A stretch of DNA of 43,549 nucleotides from an uncultured Pelagibacteraceae bacterium (lineage in GTDB: Bacteria > Pseudomonadota > Alphaproteobacteria > Pelagibacterales > AG-422-B15). Location of the stretch: positions 1 through 43,549 of the forward strand of contig CACCCN010000010.1 in assembly GCA_902544525.1 (NCBI GenBank). The letters run 5' to 3'. The notes below the pieces were generated by a model. That model ran no database searches. It was not told the DNA's origin and saw only the letters and a list, made by a program, of their open reading frames with translations. The position numbers and the translations under genes were made by a program. Positions within the stretch are counted from its first letter, which is position 1. The number at the start of each line of letters is the position of its first letter. Shown here piece after piece: positions 7,742-17,207 of the stretch.

Positions 7742-9176
7742 TCAAATTATTCATTTTTTTGTAATTTTTTAAAGCTTCATCTCTTGTCGTTTTGTGATCA
7801 ACAATAGGTCTTGGATAATCTTTGCCTAACCTAACATTAAAGCCAACCAATTCCAAATCAGTCATTTCCCATGGAGCATGAATATACTTACTAGGAAGAT
7901 CTTTTAATTCTGGAATCCATTTTCTAATATATTTACCTTCTTTATCAAATCTTGTACTTTGAAGCGTTGGGTTAAATATTCTAAAGTATGGAGATGCATC
8001 TGTTCCACAACCTGCTACCCATTGCCAACCTGCAAAATTATTTGCCACATCCGCGTCAAATAAATTTTCCCAAAACCATTTAGCTCCAAACACCCAAGAT
8101 ATATTTAAGTTTTTTACTAAAAATGAAGCAACTATCATTCTAAGTCGATTATGCATATATCCTGTGGCTTTTAATTCTCTCATACCTGCATCTACTATGG
8201 GAAAGCCAGTGTTTCCATCCCTCCATTTTTGAAAGTTAGTTTCGTTTTTTTTCCAGGGAAAATTATCAAACTTGCTTATAAAGTTTTTGCTAGAGAGATT
8301 AGGAAAGTTATAGAGTATATTATAAGAAAATTCACGCCAGCCTAATTGTGCTGTAAATTTGTTGTAATCATTAGATTTAATTTTATTTTTATTTTTTTTA
8401 ATTGAAAAGAATATTTCGTTAACAGAAAGCTCTCCTCTAGCTAAATAGGGTGAGAGTTGGCTAGTATTATTTTTAATTGGAAAATCTCTATTCTCTGAGT
8501 AGCCACTAATCTTTTCATAAGTATTTTTAAGTATTTGTCTGGCACTCAATTCTCCTGGGGTAAAGTGTTCTAAAATTTTTTTTTGCCATATTTTATTAGG
8601 GGGGGTAATTTTTAATTCTTTAATTGATAATATATTACCCTTATAAACTGAATTTATTTTTGGAATTGGCAAAGGCTCTCTTAAAGATAGTTTGCTCAAA
8701 GCTTTTTTCCAAAAGGGCGTGTATACTTTAAAGAAATCTCCAGAGTTATTTAAGATTTCATTTGGTTTAAATAATAGTGATGAATTATAAGAGTTAACGG
8801 TAAAAGAATTGTTAAATTTCGAAGCTAATTTAGCATCTATTTTATCAACTTCAGGGTCAAAAGTTGTATTAATATATATATCTGTAAAATTTGTCTCTTT
8901 GTGTATCGCACCAATTACCTGGTAAATATCATCATTATAAACCTTAAGTTTAATATTATATAATTCCTTATAGCGTTCGGACAGTTCTTGCAAACTCTTA
9001 TTGATCCACGTATTTAATGCTAAGTTGTCCGTCGATTCTTTGCTTGTTAAATTCTTTATGTAAATTACTATAATTTTTTTATTAGTTTTTGCGGCCTCCC
9101 ATAGGGCAAGGTTATCAAAAATTCTTAAATCCGACCTAATCCAATAAAGTACAGAATCTGTTGTTTTTTTCGACAT
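7734..9176 (-). CDS. phrB: Deoxyribodipyrimidine photolyase (class I cryptochrome/photolyase)
   Basis: The 480-residue protein has the N-terminal antenna domain (VLYWIRSDLRIFDNLAL, residues 9-25) and the C-terminal FAD-binding domain (DGNTGFPIVDAGMRELKATG, then WQWVAGCGTDASPYFRIFNP). These are class I CPD photolyase signatures. It repairs UV-induced pyrimidine dimers with blue light, which fits a sunlit surface-water habitat. A cryptochrome signalling role cannot be excluded from sequence. csaA follows with an 8-bp overlap. It is divergent from rpoH, with 125 bp between the start codons. Confidence 0.93.
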   Translation of the reverse strand: MSKKTTDSVLYWIRSDLRIFDNLALWEAAKTNKKIIVIYIKNLTSKESTDNLALNTWINKSLQELSERYKELYNIKLKVYNDDIYQVIGAIHKETNFTDIYINTTFDPEVDKIDAKLASKFNNSFTVNSYNSSLLFKPNEILNNSGDFFKVYTPFWKKALSKLSLREPLPIPKINSVYKGNILSIKELKITPPNKIWQKKILEHFTPGELSARQILKNTYEKISGYSENRDFPIKNNTSQLSPYLARGELSVNEIFFSIKKNKNKIKSNDYNKFTAQLGWREFSYNILYNFPNLSSKNFISKFDNFPWKKNETNFQKWRDGNTGFPIVDAGMRELKATGYMHNRLRMIVASFLVKNLNISWVFGAKWFWENLFDADVANNFAGWQWVAGCGTDASPYFRIFNPTLQSTRFDKEGKYIRKWIPELKDLPSKYIHAPWEMTDLELVGFNVRLGKDYPRPIVDHKTTRDEALKNYKKMNNLNE

Positions 9177-9261
9177 TTTTTTTTGATAATAATTCTCAAT
9201 CTTAAGTTATTCTACTCTACTAATGACAAATTGGCATTAATTAGAATCAATAATTGTTAGT

Positions 9262-9290
9262 TTAATTTGGAATCTAATTCCGATTATAAT
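9262..9290 (+). promoter_or_regulatory. rpoH promoter with internal dyad
   Basis: TATAAT (9285-9290) lies 17 bp after TTAATT (9262-9267), a weak -35. The -10 ends 11 bases before the rpoH ATG, so the leader would be only about 5 bases and contains no ribosome site. The spacer holds a perfect dyad GGAAT-CTA-ATTCC (9269-9281), a candidate operator. Confidence 0.55.
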
Positions 9291-9301
9291 AATTTCCACC
9301 C

Positions 9302-10147
9302 ATGACAAATTTTATTGATAACGATAGTAAAGGTTTTGTAAAAAAAGCAATGTCTCTTCCTCTGTTGGAAGAAAAGCATGAGTTGGATCTTGCTAATAAG
9401 TGGAAAGATAGCAACGATGAGAAAGCCTTACATGAACTAATACAAGCACATATGCGGTTAGTTGTATCCTATGCTATTAAATATAAAAATTATGGTCTTA
9501 GTATGGGTGACTTAATACAAGAAGGTAATATAGGTTTAATGAAAGCAGCTCAAAAATTTGAGCCAAACCGTGGATTTAGATTTTCAACTTACGCAAGTTG
9601 GTGGATTAGAGCTTCAATTCAAGACTTTTTACTTAAGCATTGGTCAATTGTTAGAATTGCAACAACCTCGAAGCAAAAAAGTTTATTTTTCAGTCTTCGT
9701 CGCTTAAAACAAAAGATTAATGGAACAGATAGTGGTAATATTGATTATAATACAGCTGAAAACATTGCTAGTGACTTAAACATCTCTACATCCGCAGTTG
9801 TTAATATGGATAGTAGAATTACCCAAAATGATAGCTCTTTAAATAAAAAAATAAGCGAAGATGGTGAAGACGAGTTTTTGTCTCTACTCGAAGATGAAGA
9901 TGCAAGGCCTGATGAAATTATCTTTGCAAAAGATGAACTAAATCATAAAAAAGATATGGTTAGCCAGGCAATCGGTTCACTTGATGATAGGGAGACTCAG
10001 ATTATTAATGAAAGGCATCTGTCTGAAAATCCAAAAACACTTGAGTACTTAGGCGAGAAACTTAAAATCTCCAAAGAAAGAGTTAGACAAATTGAAAAAA
10101 ATGCAATGAATAAAATGAAAGCATTTATCGACAGTCACTTTGAATAA
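9302..10147 (+). CDS. rpoH: RNA polymerase heat-shock sigma factor RpoH (sigma-32)
   Basis: This 281-residue sigma-70 family protein has region 2 (GDLIQEGNIGLMKAAQKF, then STYASWWIRASIQDFLLKHW), an RpoH-box-like segment SLFFSLRRLKQK just after it, and a region 4 helix-turn-helix (LEYLGEKLKISKERVRQIEK). The RpoH box separates it from RpoD and stationary-phase factors. It directs RNA polymerase to heat-shock promoters. The start at 9302 is kept because the next in-frame Met would remove part of the conserved N-terminal region, although no Shine-Dalgarno precedes it. The stop is 3 bp from the convergent oxidoreductase gene with no terminator hairpin between. Confidence 0.95.
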   Translation: MTNFIDNDSKGFVKKAMSLPLLEEKHELDLANKWKDSNDEKALHELIQAHMRLVVSYAIKYKNYGLSMGDLIQEGNIGLMKAAQKFEPNRGFRFSTYASWWIRASIQDFLLKHWSIVRIATTSKQKSLFFSLRRLKQKINGTDSGNIDYNTAENIASDLNISTSAVVNMDSRITQNDSSLNKKISEDGEDEFLSLLEDEDARPDEIIFAKDELNHKKDMVSQAIGSLDDRETQIINERHLSENPKTLEYLGEKLKISKERVRQIEKNAMNKMKAFIDSHFE

Positions 10148-10150
10148 GAT

Positions 10151-11254
10151 TTAATCTAATAAGCTAGATACATAATCAGCAATAACTAATGATGACGTTA
10201 GTCCAGGTGATTCCATACCAAATAGATTCACTAAATTTTTAAATCCATGTTCTTTAGATGTCTGAATTAAGAAATCACTCTTACCTTCGCCTTGATTTTT
10301 AAGTTTTGGTCTGATTCCTGAGTACCCTGGAATAAGATCCTCCTTCCTAATATCAGGAAGATATTTAATTATATCATCATAAAACAAATTAATTCTATTT
10401 GGGTCCACGGTATATTCTAAATCATTAACCCACTCAACATCTGGGCCGAATCTCATTTGCATTGAAATATCTAATCCAAGATGAAGACCAAGACTTGCTT
10501 CTGTAGGTATCGGATAAATTAAATGCTTTACACCAAGCTTCCTATTGGTTTCAAAATAATTTCCTTTTGCATAATAAATTTTAGGTATTTTTGATACTTC
10601 AAAACCCTCAATTAATTTTGCTATTTTATCAGCTGAGAGACCAGCTGAATTTACAATTGAATTAGCAAATATAATTGTACCATCCGAAAATTTAATTTTG
10701 TATCCATTCTCTTTATAGTCTATGCTGTTTATTTCGTTATTATACGCAATCATTCCACCGTTATCCTCAAGATCGCCAACGTAAGCCGTCATTAATGCTT
10801 GTTGATCAACAATGCCAGTAGATTTTACCTCAAGTGCCTCATAACAATTTATTAGAGGTTCCTGGTTATTAACATATTCTTTAGAGACCCTTGAAATCCC
10901 CTCAACTTCATTAATTTTAGCTTTATCATAAATAGACTCTAATTTTTCAATCTCATCTTTAGATGTTGCAACTACAAATTTACCAACATTTAGATGCGGA
11001 ATATTCTTCTTTTGACAGTAATCATATAGAGCTCTATTTCCCTTTGCGCAAAATTTAGCTTTTATTGACCCAGCATCATAATAAATACCCGCATGAATTA
11101 CACCACTATTTCTGGTACTTGTAACTGAACCAAAAATATTCTCTTTCTCAATGACAATGACATCTTTTTTTTGTTGTGCAAGATTCTTTGCTATAGCAAG
11201 TCCAATAACCCCTGCGCCAATTACAATTATATCTACTTTATTAATCTCACTCAT
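10151..11254 (-). CDS. lhgO: FAD-dependent oxidoreductase, L-2-hydroxyglutarate oxidase-like
   Basis: The 367-residue DAO-family (PF01266) protein has the dinucleotide motif VIGAGVIGLA at residues 11-20, then TSTRNSGVIHAGIYY, characteristic of the LhgO/L2HGDH branch. These enzymes oxidise L-2-hydroxyglutarate to 2-oxoglutarate, passing electrons to the quinone pool or oxygen. The substrate is inferred from family signature only. It is last in a four-gene minus-strand run with ispH, overlapping the acetyltransferase gene by 4 bp. Confidence 0.82.
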   Translation of the reverse strand: MSEINKVDIIVIGAGVIGLAIAKNLAQQKKDVIVIEKENIFGSVTSTRNSGVIHAGIYYDAGSIKAKFCAKGNRALYDYCQKKNIPHLNVGKFVVATSKDEIEKLESIYDKAKINEVEGISRVSKEYVNNQEPLINCYEALEVKSTGIVDQQALMTAYVGDLEDNGGMIAYNNEINSIDYKENGYKIKFSDGTIIFANSIVNSAGLSADKIAKLIEGFEVSKIPKIYYAKGNYFETNRKLGVKHLIYPIPTEASLGLHLGLDISMQMRFGPDVEWVNDLEYTVDPNRINLFYDDIIKYLPDIRKEDLIPGYSGIRPKLKNQGEGKSDFLIQTSKEHGFKNLVNLFGMESPGLTSSLVIADYVSSLLD

Positions 11255-11742
11255 ATTTTTTTTACCATCAAGGCAACTTCTTTATTTCCATTATCTGTAG
11301 TTTGCTCACCAATTTTTTCGAAACCAATAGATAAATGAAATTTCTCAGACTCATAATTCATTGGCTTGAGATTATACTCACAGGCAATCATGTCATAATT
11401 ACTTTTAATCGTGTTTTCAAGATCTGAATAAAATTTTCTACCGAAGCCTTTTCTTTTAAACTGACTCGAAATTGCAATACGATCAATATACGCAAATTTT
11501 TTAAAACGCTTATTAAACCATATATAATTTAAACTCTCATATTCAAGATTTTGTCTCAAAACCAGTAAAAAACCTTTTACTTCTTTTGAAGAAGATTCAA
11601 TCAGCTTAAAATATAATGAATTTTCTAAAAACCATTCAAATTTATTTGATGAAATAGAGTTTACTGCAGGAACCGCTAAATCATTTATTCTAATAATCTC
11701 CTGAATATCACTCGATTTAACATTTCGAATTAAATCAGACAT
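11251..11742 (-). CDS. GNAT-family N-acetyltransferase
   Basis: The 163-residue protein fits the GNAT fold. It has an N-terminal segment MSDLIRNVKSSDIQEIIRIN, then IDRIAISSQFKRKGFGRKFY (about residues 91-110) with the R-x-x-G-x-G/A acetyl-CoA loop, and a C-terminal GFEKIGEQ strand. The acceptor is unknown. Its start overlaps the thioesterase stop by one base (TAATG) and its end overlaps the oxidoreductase start by four, so it is tightly coupled in the ispH run. Confidence 0.85.
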   Translation of the reverse strand: MSDLIRNVKSSDIQEIIRINDLAVPAVNSISSNKFEWFLENSLYFKLIESSSKEVKGFLLVLRQNLEYESLNYIWFNKRFKKFAYIDRIAISSQFKRKGFGRKFYSDLENTIKSNYDMIACEYNLKPMNYESEKFHLSIGFEKIGEQTTDNGNKEVALMVKKI

Positions 11743-12188
11743 TATTCTGTGGTTACTTTATAGGTTTTTTTAAATAAATCAGGGAACTTCTTTGGTTTAT
11801 AATTCTCTAGACTAATACAAACATAATCAACTCTAGATCTAAATACAGTCTTATCATCTTTGATACGAACAACTTGAAACAGCCTACTCAACTTAATTTT
11901 ATAATCACACTTTGTAATCCATGTTGAGATAGCTACTTCATCATTTAGAAACAGTGACCCCAAATATTCAATATCATTTTTAACTACTACACACGCACTT
12001 TTAACCTTTTGAAAATCTTCGTGACTAACACCAAGAAATTTAGAATGATCCCAACTTACAGCTTCAGACCAATCTAAATAGACTTTATTGTTAACATGGC
12101 CTAAAATATCAATATCATTTTTATTAACTTTAAACTCAAGTATATGAGGATTGTTAAAATCCCAAGACAAATTTTTTTTTAATGACAT
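11742..12188 (-). CDS. Acyl-CoA thioesterase of the hotdog (YbgC/FadM) family
   Basis: This 148-residue hotdog-fold protein has the 4-hydroxybenzoyl-CoA thioesterase signature DIDILGHVNNKVYLDWSE (about residues 27-44), where the Asp-x-x-x-His-x-N group marks the family. It probably hydrolyses acyl-CoA thioesters; the chain-length preference is unknown. It sits 4 bp after ispH and overlaps the GNAT gene by one base. Confidence 0.87.
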   Translation of the reverse strand: MSLKKNLSWDFNNPHILEFKVNKNDIDILGHVNNKVYLDWSEAVSWDHSKFLGVSHEDFQKVKSACVVVKNDIEYLGSLFLNDEVAISTWITKCDYKIKLSRLFQVVRIKDDKTVFRSRVDYVCISLENYKPKKFPDLFKKTYKVTTE

Positions 12189-12192
12189 TATA

Positions 12193-13122
12193 TTACCTTA
12201 AACTTGAAGGTATTCTAAAAGTCACATTTTCATCCTCAAGAGTCTTTTCCTCTAAATCATATTCATGATTAGTTTTTAATTTTTTTATAACATCCATAAC
12301 TAAAATATCTGGTACAGATGCTCCTGAAGACACGCCTATGCTGTTAAAATGTTTGTAATCATTTATATTTAATTTGGTTGAGTCTTCTATTAAATCTGAT
12401 TTAAGGCACCCAGAATTTTTGGCTACTTCAACTAATCTATTTGAGTTTGATGAGTTGCTAGAACCAACAATTATGAAGGCATCACAAATACTTGCAAATT
12501 TCTTGACTGCATTTTGTCTATTTGTTGTTGCATAACAAATATCTTCTTTTGGAGAGCATTCAATATAAGGAAACTTAGTTTTTAGTTTTTCTATTATCTT
12601 AATTGTATCATCAACAGATAATGTTGTTTGTGTAATGTAAGCAATTTTATTATTATTAATTTTAAGTCTATCTACATCATTTATATCTTCGACCAAAACA
12701 ATTGCTCCTTCAGGTACTTGACCCATTGTGCCTTCTACTTCTGGATGATTTTTATGACCAATAAGAACTATCTGATATCCACGGTTATAAAATTTTAATG
12801 CTTGAATATGTACTTTTGTAACTAATGGACATGTTGCATCAATAGTTATGCCTTTTTTTTGATTAGCTTCATTAATAATCTTTTTTGATACTCCATGCGC
12901 TGAAAAAATAATAGGACGATTGATAGGTACATCATTTAAATCTTCAATAAATATTGCGCCTTTTTGTTCCAACTCATCTATGACATGCTTATTGTGTACT
13001 ATCTCATGTTTAACATAAACCGGAGCCCCATATTTTTCTATTGCAAGAGTTACTGTATCAACTGCTCTGGTAACTCCAGCACAAAAACCACGGGGTGCTA
13101 TTAAATATATTTTCTTTTTCAT
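12193..13122 (-). CDS. ispH: 4-hydroxy-3-methylbut-2-enyl diphosphate reductase IspH
   Basis: The 309-residue protein carries the three iron-sulfur cysteines of IspH: C14 (APRGFCAGV), C98 (DATCPLV) and C196 (ICYATTNRQ). The active-site segments GHKNHPEVEGT and SSNSSNSNRL are also present. It performs the last step of the MEP isoprenoid pathway, giving IPP and DMAPP, which here feed ubiquinone (coq7 at 18.5 kb) among others. A TTGACA promoter sits in the 58-bp gap before it, so it probably starts its own transcript with the thioesterase, GNAT and FAD oxidoreductase genes. Confidence 0.97.
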   Translation of the reverse strand: MKKKIYLIAPRGFCAGVTRAVDTVTLAIEKYGAPVYVKHEIVHNKHVIDELEQKGAIFIEDLNDVPINRPIIFSAHGVSKKIINEANQKKGITIDATCPLVTKVHIQALKFYNRGYQIVLIGHKNHPEVEGTMGQVPEGAIVLVEDINDVDRLKINNNKIAYITQTTLSVDDTIKIIEKLKTKFPYIECSPKEDICYATTNRQNAVKKFASICDAFIIVGSSNSSNSNRLVEVAKNSGCLKSDLIEDSTKLNINDYKHFNSIGVSSGASVPDILVMDVIKKLKTNHEYDLEEKTLEDENVTFRIPSSLR

Positions 13123-13148
13123 AAAAAAATAAATGGCTAAAAATGAAT

Positions 13149-13177
13149 ATTTATTAAATTATTCCAAAATATGTCAA
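13149..13177 (-). promoter_or_regulatory. ispH promoter
   Basis: TTGACA (13172-13177, minus strand) lies just past the acyl-CoA synthetase stop. The downstream -10 is ambiguous: ATAAAT at 17 bp or TAAATA at 18 bp (13148-13154). Transcription would start about 13142, giving a leader of about 20 bases. Confidence 0.5.
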
Positions 13178-13180
13178 TTT

Positions 13181-14965
13181 CTACATTCTAACTTCTTGAC
13201 TGTGAATTTTATTAAAAAGTTCTGAGTCAAGTTTCACATACTTATTAGTTGCTATATCTGCGAAATATAGCTCATCTGAAATTAAACTTGGATCAAAGCC
13301 ATCTTTAACTAAGTCAGTTTTTTTATACTTGAATGTTCCAGTTTTTTCAATTTCTGGCGATATTCTTAGAAACACAGGTATTGAATACTTAGGGAGTTGA
13401 TCCAGTAATTTTTGATAAAAATCATTTATTGAAAATTGTTCATTAATAACAATTGAAGCCATTCCAGCCCGTCCATCTTGTGCAGGAACTTCAACCCCAT
13501 AAATATTTGCTTCTTTTATACCTGATATTGCAGAAACTATTTCACTTACTTCATTTGTTGAAACATTCTCTGATTTCCACCTAAAAGTATCACCAATTCT
13601 ATCAATAAAATAATAATATCCTTGTGAGTCTCTTTTGAGTAAGTCACCACTAGAAAACCATTGATCACCAGTTTCAAATACATTTTCTAAAATTTTTTTC
13701 TTAGAAGCCTCTTTGTTAGTGTATCCATCAAAGCGACCAGTAAGTTTTCCATCATCTGGAATAAAACCTATTGCTTCTCCTATTTCATCTGGCTCACACT
13801 CAATACAAAACCCATCTGCATTTCTTTCAACTTTTTCCTCTTCTACATTAAATTTAACTATTCTTGTTTTCATAACAGAGCTTAAATACGGAGGAATTCT
13901 GCCAATAGATCCAAAATTACTGTCCGCATTAATAAGCGCTATATTGCCTTCAGATGAACCATAAAATTCTTTTATATTCGATATTCCAAACCTTTTTGCA
14001 AATATTTTCCAAACATCTGGTCTAAGTCCATTCCCAAAAATTCCTCTAATTTTGTGCTTATTTTCATATTCTGATTCTTTAGTATTAACTAAGTATCTCA
14101 ACATTTCTCCAATGTAGGTAACAATAGTAATATTATTTTCTACACAGTCTTTCCAAAACCTCTCAGCAGAGAATTTTTTTCTCAATACTAAAGTACCACC
14201 AGTAAAGAATGTTGAGCCAACCCCTACAACACCTCCAGTTGAGTGATAAAGTGGTAAAACCATATAAGTTTTATCATTAGTATCCATTTTTAAAGATAAT
14301 GATTGTAAAGAAGCGCCAGCAATGAACCTTGAGTGATTAAATTTTGACGCTTTTGGCAGGCCAGTAGTTCCACTGGTATAAATATAAAATAATGACTCAG
14401 TATTTACTAAGTCTTTACGATGTGTTTTGTTTGGTCTTGTTTTATTATCTGATTTAATATTTTCAAAGCCTTGGGTGTTATCACCAAATACAAATGCATC
14501 AATTTTTTTTTCTAGTTGATCTACTGCAGATGAGTAATTCTCTACGCATTCTGGTCCAATTATAATCGATGAACTTTGCGATGTACCAATGCAGTGAGCC
14601 AAAGAATTTCCTTTTATATTAGAATTTAAACAAGCGATAGTTACACCTAATTTTGAAAGACCAATCCAAGTGAACAAAAACTCTGGTTTATTTTCCATCA
14701 ATAGAGAGATAACATCGCCATGTTTATAGCCCTTATCTATCGCCCAATTTGCAACTTTATTTGATTCTTGATCTAACTCACGATACGTAAATTGCTGATC
14801 ATCATATTGTAAGGCTATTAGATCTGGATTTTTATCTACCTGCTCTTCAATTAAGTCTGCAACCGTTAAATTTTGATTTTTGTCAAGTTTTCTTGATTTG
14901 ATTAATAGTGGTAATAAAAATTTAAAATAGGTCCACTCTCTTTTAATTCCTTTTAAAATGCTCAT
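13181..14965 (-). CDS. Long-chain/very-long-chain acyl-CoA synthetase (FATP-like)
   Basis: The 594-residue AMP-binding enzyme has the P-loop YTSGTTGLPK at residues 196-205, the motif FYGSSEGNIALI and the C-terminal signature DRIGDTFRWKSENVSTNEV. The last is typical of the FATP/very-long-chain branch rather than of acetyl-CoA synthetase. It activates fatty acids to acyl-CoA with ATP, for degradation or lipid recycling. It overlaps the upstream pabC gene by 4 bp (ATGA), so it may share the pabB-pabC transcript even though the functions differ. Confidence 0.9.
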   Translation of the reverse strand: MSILKGIKREWTYFKFLLPLLIKSRKLDKNQNLTVADLIEEQVDKNPDLIALQYDDQQFTYRELDQESNKVANWAIDKGYKHGDVISLLMENKPEFLFTWIGLSKLGVTIACLNSNIKGNSLAHCIGTSQSSSIIIGPECVENYSSAVDQLEKKIDAFVFGDNTQGFENIKSDNKTRPNKTHRKDLVNTESLFYIYTSGTTGLPKASKFNHSRFIAGASLQSLSLKMDTNDKTYMVLPLYHSTGGVVGVGSTFFTGGTLVLRKKFSAERFWKDCVENNITIVTYIGEMLRYLVNTKESEYENKHKIRGIFGNGLRPDVWKIFAKRFGISNIKEFYGSSEGNIALINADSNFGSIGRIPPYLSSVMKTRIVKFNVEEEKVERNADGFCIECEPDEIGEAIGFIPDDGKLTGRFDGYTNKEASKKKILENVFETGDQWFSSGDLLKRDSQGYYYFIDRIGDTFRWKSENVSTNEVSEIVSAISGIKEANIYGVEVPAQDGRAGMASIVINEQFSINDFYQKLLDQLPKYSIPVFLRISPEIEKTGTFKYKKTDLVKDGFDPSLISDELYFADIATNKYVKLDSELFNKIHSQEVRM

Positions 14966-15792
14966 AGGATTTTTTTACTTTCTAAAATATTTAATAAATT
15001 TGTATAGAAGTTTTTATCATCATCAAACTTTTTTTTGTATGCAAATATATGTCTTACTGGTCTTACCCCAAATATACTATTAGTTAAAAAAATATTATCA
15101 CTTTTTATAAGATTATTTAATGTTGTACTTCGTGTCGTTGCAATCTTTTTTTTTAAAAATTGCCCTCTTATTATACCATTTAATACTCCATCCTTTAAAG
15201 GTGGAGTAAAAATCTTATTTTTCTGCACATAAAATATATTAGATGTAGTAGTACAACTGACTTTATTATCAATATTAAGAAATATTGAGTCCTCGTAGCC
15301 AAGCCTTGAGGCTCTATTTTTTTCAACTACATTATCCAAATAGTTCAAAGTTTTATTCTGAGAAATTGGAGATGTATTATTTCTTCTTATATTGGCAATA
15401 TTAAGTTTTATCGGTTTCAATAGCAAAGAACTCTCAACAAGGTTTAATTTAATGTATAACCCAATCATATGATTTTTTTCAAAGTCTAAACCTCTTTTAG
15501 AAATTCCTCGTGTAATATTGGTTCTTATTGCGACTTTTTTATTCTGAAAATTATTTTTTTTTATTAACTTTAAAATAATTTTTTTTAGCTCCTCATTTTT
15601 TATACTAAAATTAAAATAAAGAAGTTTAGCTGCTCTATTTAATCTAGCATAGTGATCATCATAAAAAATTAATTCATTGTCCTGATATAGCATAGTATCG
15701 AAGACACCATCACCAAGCAGTAATCCCCTATCAGAAATATCAAAATTTAATTTGTTTTGAAGAATATATTTTCCATTAGCATATATAATCAT
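14962..15792 (-). CDS. pabC: Class IV aminotransferase, probable aminodeoxychorismate lyase
   Basis: This 276-residue fold-type IV PLP enzyme has the N-terminal ISDRGLLLGDGVFDTM (residues 19-34), the PLP lysine K147 in NKTLNYLDNV, and TTTSNIFYV downstream. Fold alone would also allow branched-chain or D-amino-acid aminotransferase. Its position 10 bp after pabB favours PabC, which splits 4-amino-4-deoxychorismate into p-aminobenzoate and pyruvate for folate. It overlaps the acyl-CoA synthetase start by 4 bp. Confidence 0.82.
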   Translation of the reverse strand: MIIYANGKYILQNKLNFDISDRGLLLGDGVFDTMLYQDNELIFYDDHYARLNRAAKLLYFNFSIKNEELKKIILKLIKKNNFQNKKVAIRTNITRGISKRGLDFEKNHMIGLYIKLNLVESSLLLKPIKLNIANIRRNNTSPISQNKTLNYLDNVVEKNRASRLGYEDSIFLNIDNKVSCTTTSNIFYVQKNKIFTPPLKDGVLNGIIRGQFLKKKIATTRSTTLNNLIKSDNIFLTNSIFGVRPVRHIFAYKKKFDDDKNFYTNLLNILESKKIL

Positions 15793-15802
15793 AGATTTAA
15801 AT

Positions 15803-17194
15803 TTAGAGATTTATTCTATTATTTATTAGATTACTTATCTTATCAATAGACTCCTGGTACTCTAAGTCAGAATCAGAATCACTAACAATACCTCCGCCAC
15901 AGTTAACAATTAGTTTATCTTCAGCTAACATAATTGTTCTAATAGGTATATTCATATCTAGTGATCCACTTAGAGAGATATATCCTAAGGCACCACAGTA
16001 TGGGCCCCTTTTTGTTTTTTCTAATTCACTAATAATTTCCATAGCTCTAATTTTGGGTGCACCAGTAACTGAAGCCCCTGGCAGACAGGCCTTTAATAAA
16101 TCAACAGCATTTTTTTCTGGTCTAATTTGACTTGATATGTATGAAACTAGGTGGTGAACGTTTTCATAAGTTTCTAATGAAGCAAGTTTTTCTACTTCGA
16201 CAGAACCTGAAATCGAGACCCTTGATATATCGTTGCGCAATACATCAACAATCATTAAGTTTTCTGCTAAATTTTTCTTACTGTTCACTAAATCAGAAAT
16301 TAGCACTTTATCTTTCTTCTCAGTTAATCCTCTTGGATTTGTTCCTTTAATAGGCGCTGCCATAATCTTACAGTTATCAAGACTTAAAAACCTCTCGGGA
16401 GAAAAAGAACAGACTGACTCGACATCATTATTAGAAATAAAAGCTGAAAATGGAGTACGAGTCTTTTCTCTAAAATTTAAATAAGTATCAAAATGATCTA
16501 ATGTACTAGTGCTTTTGGCTGTAAAACAATGCGTAAAATTAGCCTGAAAAATATCTCCAGCATTTATGTAATCCAAAATTCGATTAATTGATTTTTTATA
16601 CGATCCTTTGTCTTGATATGGTTCCCAATCAAAGTTTGAGTTTTTTACTTTTGCACAATTAATATTATTACTTAAATAAATTTTTTTTAAATATTCTATT
16701 TTATTTTCATTAGATAAATTATTTGTACTCTCCTGATAATCATCAAGATTTACTGAAAATAAATATACTTTCTTTTTTTTATGATCAAATGCAAACACAA
16801 CATCATACAATCCAAACCAGATATCATCAAAGTTATACGTACTATTTTTTACATTGTTAATATTTTCAATTTCTAGGCAAGATTCATATGAAATAAACCC
16901 TGCAAGTCCACACTGAAAACTAGGCAATCCAAAAATTTTTTTTATTTTTAAGCTTCTTAGTAAACCGTCCAGTATTTGAAAGAATGTGTCTTGTGACTTT
17001 TTTGCATCAATAAATATTTCGTTTTGCCTTTTTTTAATTTTTAGGACAGGAAGTGCAGCAATGTAACTAAATTGATTGAGTTTTTTATCTTTTCCAGCAC
17101 TATCTAAATATACAAGCCCATTTAAGCCTTTCAATTTTTTAAAAAAATTGATTGGCTCTTGATAATCTAAATCTAAAACTTTGATACTTCTCAT
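15803..17194 (-). CDS. pabB: Aminodeoxychorismate synthase component I
   Basis: The 463-residue chorismate-utilising enzyme has the motifs FQANFTHCF, SFSPERFLSL, PIKGTNPRG and CLPGASVTGAPKIRAMEII. The PIKGT lysine is the PabB mark that separates it from anthranilate synthase TrpE. It aminates chorismate for p-aminobenzoate and folate. No glutaminase subunit is adjacent. The ATG at 17194 is only 13 bases after the encoded CCA end of tRNA-Leu on the same strand and has no Shine-Dalgarno, so expression probably follows processing of a tRNA-mRNA precursor. Confidence 0.92.
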   Translation of the reverse strand: MRSIKVLDLDYQEPINFFKKLKGLNGLVYLDSAGKDKKLNQFSYIAALPVLKIKKRQNEIFIDAKKSQDTFFQILDGLLRSLKIKKIFGLPSFQCGLAGFISYESCLEIENINNVKNSTYNFDDIWFGLYDVVFAFDHKKKKVYLFSVNLDDYQESTNNLSNENKIEYLKKIYLSNNINCAKVKNSNFDWEPYQDKGSYKKSINRILDYINAGDIFQANFTHCFTAKSTSTLDHFDTYLNFREKTRTPFSAFISNNDVESVCSFSPERFLSLDNCKIMAAPIKGTNPRGLTEKKDKVLISDLVNSKKNLAENLMIVDVLRNDISRVSISGSVEVEKLASLETYENVHHLVSYISSQIRPEKNAVDLLKACLPGASVTGAPKIRAMEIISELEKTKRGPYCGALGYISLSGSLDMNIPIRTIMLAEDKLIVNCGGGIVSDSDSDLEYQESIDKISNLINNRINL

Positions 17195-17207
17195 CTACAA
17201 ACTAATG

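Noticed and set aside
14962-15792. Branched-chain or D-amino-acid aminotransferase
   Set aside because: The fold allows it, but adjacency to pabB and lack of other branched-chain genes favour PabC.
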